A DNA stretch of 64,000 nt from positions 496,001 to 560,000 of the forward strand of contig NZ_AP024903.1 of assembly GCF_024347095.1 (NCBI RefSeq). Reading direction: 5' to 3'. Positions 59,380 through 64,000 of this stretch are shown here, in pieces (within the stretch, counting starts at the first letter, position 1; every line of letters begins with the position of its first letter). Made by a program: the position numbers and the translations under genes. The DNA comes from Vibrio rhizosphaerae (lineage in GTDB: Bacteria; Pseudomonadota; Gammaproteobacteria; Enterobacterales; Vibrionaceae). The notes below the pieces were generated by a model. The model made no database searches. It was not told where the DNA came from and worked only from the letters and a program-made list of their open reading frames with translations.

Positions 59380-60603
59380 CTATCCCATCACCTGCATTAA
59401 GTTAAAGACAGGTAAATACATTGCGATGACCAATCCCCCGATCAGGCCACCCAGCACCAAAATCAATAAGGGTTCGATCATTTCTCCGAGCTGTTCAATA
59501 CACTGATCAATGTCTTGCTCGTATTGTTGCGCGACTTTGTTCAGCACCTGACCTAATGTACCGGATTCTTCTCCGATGAATACCATTTGAGTGACAAACT
59601 CAGGAAAATGGTGACTGGTCTGCATTGCTAGATATAAGCTGCTTCCGGCTGAAACCTGAACTAAAACGGTTTCTAAGGCAGCTTGATATCGTCGCGATCC
59701 GGCAATATTTTGTGCGCTTTTCAGGCTATCCAGTAAAGGAATGCCGCAATCATAACAGGTTGCGAGGGTGCGACAACAACGAATCATGATCGCTTTGGTT
59801 CTCAATATCCCCAATAGCGGCAGTTTGAACAGCAGTCGTTCTGTCATCATTTGGAGCGTCGTCATACGATGCCAGAAGATCTTCAACAGACATATCACAC
59901 CCAGCACGAATACAAGCGCCCATTTTCCCCAGAATCGGACAAGGTCCGATATAGCCAGAATTCGCCGAGTGAACCAGGGTAACTCGGCGTGCATATGGTT
60001 AAACATCTGAGCAAATTCAGGGATGACTTTGGCTAACATTAGTGTGGTCAGTAACAGTGTGCTCACCATGACAATCGACGGATACGTGGCTGCTTTGATC
60101 ATTTTGGCCTGAAGTTGTGCATTTTTTTCTCGGTAATCAGCAATTTGAGCCAGTGTTTCGGCGATTTTTCCGGTCATTTCGCCCGCAAGAAGCATATCAC
60201 CGTATAAACCACGAAAAGCGGATGAACTTTGTTGGAGTGCGTCTGTGACCGAAGCGCCGTTCATTAGCGCATTGTGTGCCTGTAGGACAATGAGTTTCGC
60301 GCCAAAACGAGAAAACTGCGTGGCAATCAGAAGGAGAGCCTGAACGATGGGCAGCCCGGCATTGAGCATGATTGCCAGTTGTCGGATTAGGTCGGTCATA
60401 TCTTTCTCGCGGACCCGATTGCGCCATCGGCTGAATGGATTGGGTGGATCCGGGCGAATGATGTGAATTGCAGTCAAATTGGGTTGTAGCTGGCGCAACG
60501 CTTCTTCCTGAGAGAACGCCCAGAGATGCCCTGTTTTACGCTGTTGATCGAGATGAATTCCTTGCCAGTAATAGCGATGTAGTTCAGGTGTCGGCGGTGG
60601 CAT
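59380..60603 (-). CDS. pilC: Type IV pilus inner-membrane platform protein PilC
   Basis: Polytopic platform that works with PilB to assemble the pilus. It has 407 residues. Two T2SF domains: the first with DLIRQLAIMLNAGLPIVQAL and GDMLLAGEMTGKIAETLAQI, the second with RTLATCYDCGIPLLDSLKSA and MVFIGEESGTLGQVL. Three membrane segments, the last being EPLLILVLGGLIGGLVIAMY near the C-terminus. I chose MPPPTPELHRYYW at 60603 because GAGGAG lies six bases before it; an ATG at 60609 also exists. It overlaps pilB by 20 bases. Confidence 0.95.
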   Translation of the reverse strand: MPPPTPELHRYYWQGIHLDQQRKTGHLWAFSQEEALRQLQPNLTAIHIIRPDPPNPFSRWRNRVREKDMTDLIRQLAIMLNAGLPIVQALLLIATQFSRFGAKLIVLQAHNALMNGASVTDALQQSSSAFRGLYGDMLLAGEMTGKIAETLAQIADYREKNAQLQAKMIKAATYPSIVMVSTLLLTTLMLAKVIPEFAQMFNHMHAELPWFTRRILAISDLVRFWGKWALVFVLGVICLLKIFWHRMTTLQMMTERLLFKLPLLGILRTKAIMIRCCRTLATCYDCGIPLLDSLKSAQNIAGSRRYQAALETVLVQVSAGSSLYLAMQTSHHFPEFVTQMVFIGEESGTLGQVLNKVAQQYEQDIDQCIEQLGEMIEPLLILVLGGLIGGLVIAMYLPVFNLMQVMG

Positions 60604-62347
60604 GATCATCTCCTCTGTTGGTGGTGTATTGAAGTGGTGAAACGGCATATGTTTGCGTGCTCACCGCCGTCGGTGGTGTTCCCAGCACCCGGACGATTTC
60701 TTCATAAGCCGTCACGCCCTGCCGGACTTTCTCTATTCCTTCATGCCAAAGACCTGCTGTGGTGTTGTTTCCCGGGAGCGGCTGGTGAGCTTCCTGATGA
60801 TGGGATGTCTGAGCGGAGAATGTCGAGAATTGGCTGGGATGGTACATGTCATAAATGCTGAAGCGGCCTTGATAACCGGCAATACAGGCGTGACAGCCTT
60901 GCGGTGATGGCTGATAAATCGAACCTTCATTTAATATTGGCCAGCGCTGGCATAGTTCCGGTGCGAGTTGTACTGCAACCTTACAGTGCGGACAAAGTTT
61001 ACGAAGCAGTCGTTGAGCAACTACCAGACGAATGGTTGGGAGAATATGGTAGGTTTCCAGTCCCATGTAAATCAGTCTGGTCAGGGCCTCATATGCCGAA
61101 TTGGTATGTAGCGTTGAGAATACCAGATGCCCGGTCTGAGCTGCGCGAAATGCCATTTGTGCGGTTTCCGGATCACGAATTTCACCGATCATCAGAATGT
61201 CAGGATCCTGCCGGAGCAACGCTCGGAGTATATGACTAAATGACAGTCCTATTTTTTCGTTCACTTGAATCTGGTTGACACCGGAGAGGGCGATTTCTAT
61301 CGGATCTTCTACGGTTGAAATATTACGAGACTCATCGTTGAGCCAAGTTAGTGCGGAATAGAGCGTTACCGTTTTACCACTGCCTGTCGGGCCGGTGATC
61401 AGGATCATGCCTTGCGGATGCTGAATCGCTTGTAGAAACATCTCATGTTGTGCCGCTGAAAATCCCAATTGATCCGGGTGCAGTTCCATCTGATGACTGT
61501 TAAGAAGACGAATCACTATTTTCTCTCCCCACTGTGTCGGTAGTGTTGATATCCGGAGATCGACATCGATTGTCAATAGAGAGCCGAGCTTGATCCGCCC
61601 GTCTTGCGGTAAGCGGCGTTCTGCAATGTTTAGGTTGGCTAATACTTTCAAGCGGGATGCGAGTCTGCGACTGACTTTATTCGATGGTGTATGGGTTGTC
61701 AGAAGTAATCCATTGATTCTCATGCGGATACGATACGTCTGCTCATAGGGTTCGAAATGAATATCGGATGCACGCCTTTGATGGGCTTCCTGAATCAGCT
61801 GGAGAATGAACTGCGTAACCGGGGCATCGTTGGGTTGGATATCCGTTGTCTGGTAATCATCATGATCTTCTTGGATCACGTATTCATCCAATCGGTTCTG
61901 TGCAGGGAGACTCTGGCCGATGTTGTCTCTGGATTCGTAATAGGCAATGGCTTCTTGTAGCTGTTCAGCATCCGCAACAACCACATCAATATTGAGTCCG
62001 GTTGCAAACTGAAAATCTTCTCGAAGGTGAGGGATCGTTGGATCGCCGACGGCCAGTGTCAGCCATTCATGCCGGATAGCGATTGGCAGCGCTAAATAAA
62101 GCTGCATCAGCTCACTGATATCGAATTGCTGGCAGATTGCTACATCAGCAGGGCTGATATCGATCCGGCGCATCTTGAGATGCCGGGCAATAAAATCGGC
62201 GATCTGTCTTGCCGTCATCAGTTGAGAATCCAGCAGGGTTTTGAGTGGCCCGGTGGCATGATGACCAGACTGTTGCGCCAGCATGGTCAATTGTTCTTGT
62301 GTCAGGTAGTGTTCTGAGTGGAGCAGTCGAAGTAATTGGCTCATCAT
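60584..62347 (-). CDS. pilB: Type IV pilus assembly ATPase PilB
   Basis: Hexameric ATPase that powers pilus extension. It has 587 residues, slightly longer than the common 562-570. N-terminal GspE/PilB domain; Walker A ILITGPTGSGKTVTLYSAL near residue 325; Asp box and Walker B in RQDPDILMIGEIRDPETAQM; His box TGHLVFSTLHTNSA; zinc cysteines in KLCPHCKVAV and GCHACIAGYQG. The C-terminal 45 residues (after the YEEIVRVLG end seen in most) form a poorly conserved tail. Start could be either of the two leading ATGs. Confidence 0.96.
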   Translation of the reverse strand: MMSQLLRLLHSEHYLTQEQLTMLAQQSGHHATGPLKTLLDSQLMTARQIADFIARHLKMRRIDISPADVAICQQFDISELMQLYLALPIAIRHEWLTLAVGDPTIPHLREDFQFATGLNIDVVVADAEQLQEAIAYYESRDNIGQSLPAQNRLDEYVIQEDHDDYQTTDIQPNDAPVTQFILQLIQEAHQRRASDIHFEPYEQTYRIRMRINGLLLTTHTPSNKVSRRLASRLKVLANLNIAERRLPQDGRIKLGSLLTIDVDLRISTLPTQWGEKIVIRLLNSHQMELHPDQLGFSAAQHEMFLQAIQHPQGMILITGPTGSGKTVTLYSALTWLNDESRNISTVEDPIEIALSGVNQIQVNEKIGLSFSHILRALLRQDPDILMIGEIRDPETAQMAFRAAQTGHLVFSTLHTNSAYEALTRLIYMGLETYHILPTIRLVVAQRLLRKLCPHCKVAVQLAPELCQRWPILNEGSIYQPSPQGCHACIAGYQGRFSIYDMYHPSQFSTFSAQTSHHQEAHQPLPGNNTTAGLWHEGIEKVRQGVTAYEEIVRVLGTPPTAVSTQTYAVSPLQYTTNRGDDHATADT

Positions 62348-62397
62348 CGTGCCTCTGTCTGTGGACGAATGGTTGGTATTTTCCCGTCAGAGGGGCG

Positions 62398-62841
62398 TTA
62401 CATGATGGTGCCTTTCTGGCAACCTTTGATTTGTCGGGCCGTATCTTGAATGCATTGCCATCCGGTGGTTGGATTTTTACGCCATTGGACCTTTTTCCCG
62501 GCAACAGATGTTGTGGGATTGAATTCGAATAACAGTGAGCCCTGCTCAGCAACTTCGGGATCGGGGAGCAGCGATAAGGTTCCCAGTGAACTCATCGTGG
62601 CACTTGCACCGACATCACTCAGGCCGGTTGCTGATGGAAATCGACCGTTTTCCTGTATGAATAAATCGATATTGGTGGTGAGCGCACTGGTTGTGCTGAT
62701 ACCGGCGGTGACTTCTGATTTTTGGATATAGTTCTGGTAAGCCGGTACGGCAATCGAAGACAAAATACCGATAATGGTGACGACAATCATTAATTCAACG
62801 AGGGTAAATCCACGTTGTTGTTTGGCTGTTGAGGGCATCAT
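62398..62841 (-). CDS. pilA: Type IVa major pilin PilA
   Basis: Pilin of the chitin-regulated/competence pilus type. It has 147 residues with leader MMPSTAKQQRG cut before Phe12; the mature N-terminus FTLVELMIVVTIIGILSSIA has the conserved Glu5. C-terminal disulfide pair Cys in GWQCIQD and KGCQKG. Divergent globular part, as usual for surface-exposed pilins. It is 50 bases upstream of pilB in the pilA-B-C-D order. In V. cholerae this locus is induced by TfoX on chitin and needed for DNA uptake; that is inference here. Confidence 0.95.
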   Translation of the reverse strand: MMPSTAKQQRGFTLVELMIVVTIIGILSSIAVPAYQNYIQKSEVTAGISTTSALTTNIDLFIQENGRFPSATGLSDVGASATMSSLGTLSLLPDPEVAEQGSLLFEFNPTTSVAGKKVQWRKNPTTGWQCIQDTARQIKGCQKGTIM

Positions 62842-63022
62842 AAATCTCCGTTGTTAGATGAACGGAGCACATCATAATTCCGTGCCGGATGATTAATATC
62901 GGGACCCTTTATTAATGCGGGAGAGTTAGGTGAAGCTCATTTCTGAGTGACATATGAATCTCAGAATATATCGACAGAGTACGCATTCTTTATGGTGAAC
63001 ATCCGATTCGAACTCGCCAGTC

Positions 63023-63589
63023 TTAGTCTCTGGACCATTCGTATTCACAGGCATCGAAGTGTTTTTTGGTGCAGAAGTAGTGCTTATTTTTCTGAATGAA
63101 CTGATCTTTTTTCAGAAATGCCAATGCCCAGTGTCTGGGCTGAAAGGTGATGGACTGTTGTCCGAACGTGATGGTTAAAGGGTGAGGGATTGTCATGACC
63201 AGACGAAAAGAGAGTTCCCGGCCGTTGTCATCGCAGATGAGTGCTTGTTGTTGCGGCTCTTTACCACTGCTGACGGTGACAGTATAAGGGTGATCCGGTG
63301 AACATGGATGATTGAAAACGGTGAACAGATCAAAGCGGTTGTCCAGCGTCAGAGAGGTAAAAATAACGGCTTGCTGAAAAGGGTACACACGGCGAAACAG
63401 TAACTGATGAGTATCCGTGGTTCGCGTGACTTGCACGCCACCGAAATCGTACCATTCCCAGTCCATATCTTTATTTTGGTAGGTCAGCAGGGAATAGGAT
63501 ATCACCCACAGACCAAGGGCAATCACCAGTAACAACAGCAGGAAAATTTTGGTGCTCTTAGAGCGCAGCAGAGAATTAACATTGATCAT
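63023..63589 (-). CDS. Hypothetical protein with one membrane segment
   Basis: A 188-residue protein I do not recognise. The likely start is MINVNSLLRSKSTKIF at 63589; the frame runs to 63652 but that extension is cysteine-rich and not convincing. One membrane segment at about 15-35 (IFLLLLLVIALGLWVISY) with a short basic N-terminus puts the rest in the periplasm. Four cysteines (NHPCSPDHP, LICDDN, HYFCTKKHFDACEYEW) could form two disulfides. It lies between pilA and nadC, the position where ampD is found divergently in some relatives. No link to the pilus can be shown. Confidence 0.7.
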   Translation of the reverse strand: MINVNSLLRSKSTKIFLLLLLVIALGLWVISYSLLTYQNKDMDWEWYDFGGVQVTRTTDTHQLLFRRVYPFQQAVIFTSLTLDNRFDLFTVFNHPCSPDHPYTVTVSSGKEPQQQALICDDNGRELSFRLVMTIPHPLTITFGQQSITFQPRHWALAFLKKDQFIQKNKHYFCTKKHFDACEYEWSRD

Positions 63590-63763
63590 ATCGGTGATGA
63601 TTTTATCCGGTATCCGTTCATCGTGAACATCTTGACAGAAGCATAGACACAATCCGGATGGCAGCGTTCACAATTTTTTGTCTTTTCTTGCGTCTGTGCT
63701 CATCAATGAACGCAAAAAGCGCATGCCTTATGTCTCCGGATCGTGTGTGAATACCGCTGTGTG

Positions 63764-64000
<237 letters not shown>

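Noticed and set aside
62860..62890. Sigma-54 promoter before pilA (GGCACG-like)
   Set aside because: The -24 element is plausible but the -12 element reads TTATG where TTGCA is expected; not convincing.

Overview
The window is a chromosomal segment from a gammaproteobacterium of the Vibrionaceae, most likely a Vibrio species. The evidence is the gene order (rpiA-fau-6S RNA-zapA; rpoE-rseABC-lepA-lepB-rnc-era-recO-pdxJ-acpS; barA/varS-rlmD-relA-mazG-pyrG-eno; glnE-hldE-tolC-nudF-cpdA-parE-parC; yacG-zapD-coaE-pilD-pilC-pilB-pilA-nadC), together with protein lengths and motifs close to Vibrio homologues. Almost all of it is core genome. I saw no insertion sequence, phage, integron, CRISPR array, rRNA or tRNA.

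Region by region. (1) 1-3.3 kb, minus strand: serA (C-terminus cut by the window edge), rpiA, fau, 6S RNA and zapA. serA has a perfect match to the PurR-box pattern upstream. (2) 3.6-6.8 kb, plus strand: ygfB, ubiH, ubiI. The pepP gene that separates ygfB from ubiH in E. coli is missing, with a possible C-terminal scar. (3) 6.8-11.8 kb: ytfK, a 679-base gap holding an attenuator-like or sRNA-like element, a YbaK-type deacylase with ygfZ, sdhE-ygfX, and nadB. (4) 12-21.6 kb, plus strand: the sigma-E operon, then translation, secretion, RNA-processing and repair genes. (5) 21.5-32.5 kb: the BarA/VarS sensor kinase, RlmD, RelA, MazG, PyrG, enolase. (6) 32.5-38.4 kb: cca, an SH3-domain membrane protein, a phosphate transporter with its DUF47 partner, and a CYTH-CHAD triphosphatase. 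(7) 38.7-53.1 kb: a chemoreceptor, glnE, hldE, tolC, nudF, yqiB, cpdA, yqiA, parE, parC. (8) 53.2-56.6 kb, minus strand: the one clearly accessory block, an ECF sigma/zinc-finger anti-sigma pair upstream of a four-gene MNIO (DUF692) bufferin-type RiPP cluster: precursor DUF2282, MNIO enzyme, DUF2063 partner and DoxX protein. (9) 56.8-64 kb, minus strand: yacG, zapD, coaE, the type IV pilus genes pilD-C-B-A, an unidentified membrane protein, and the C-terminal end of nadC.

The best candidate for an unusual system is region 8. A similar two-part motif (TGTAA, 17-18 bases, CGTC, then AA two bases later) lies upstream of both the sigma factor and the precursor peptide, which suggests the sigma factor drives itself and the peptide operon. 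The family is known to make modified, probably copper-binding peptides. The second candidate is the gene-free element at 7.4-7.7 kb, where a strong terminator and a competing antiterminator-like pairing sit on the minus strand without a nearby target gene.
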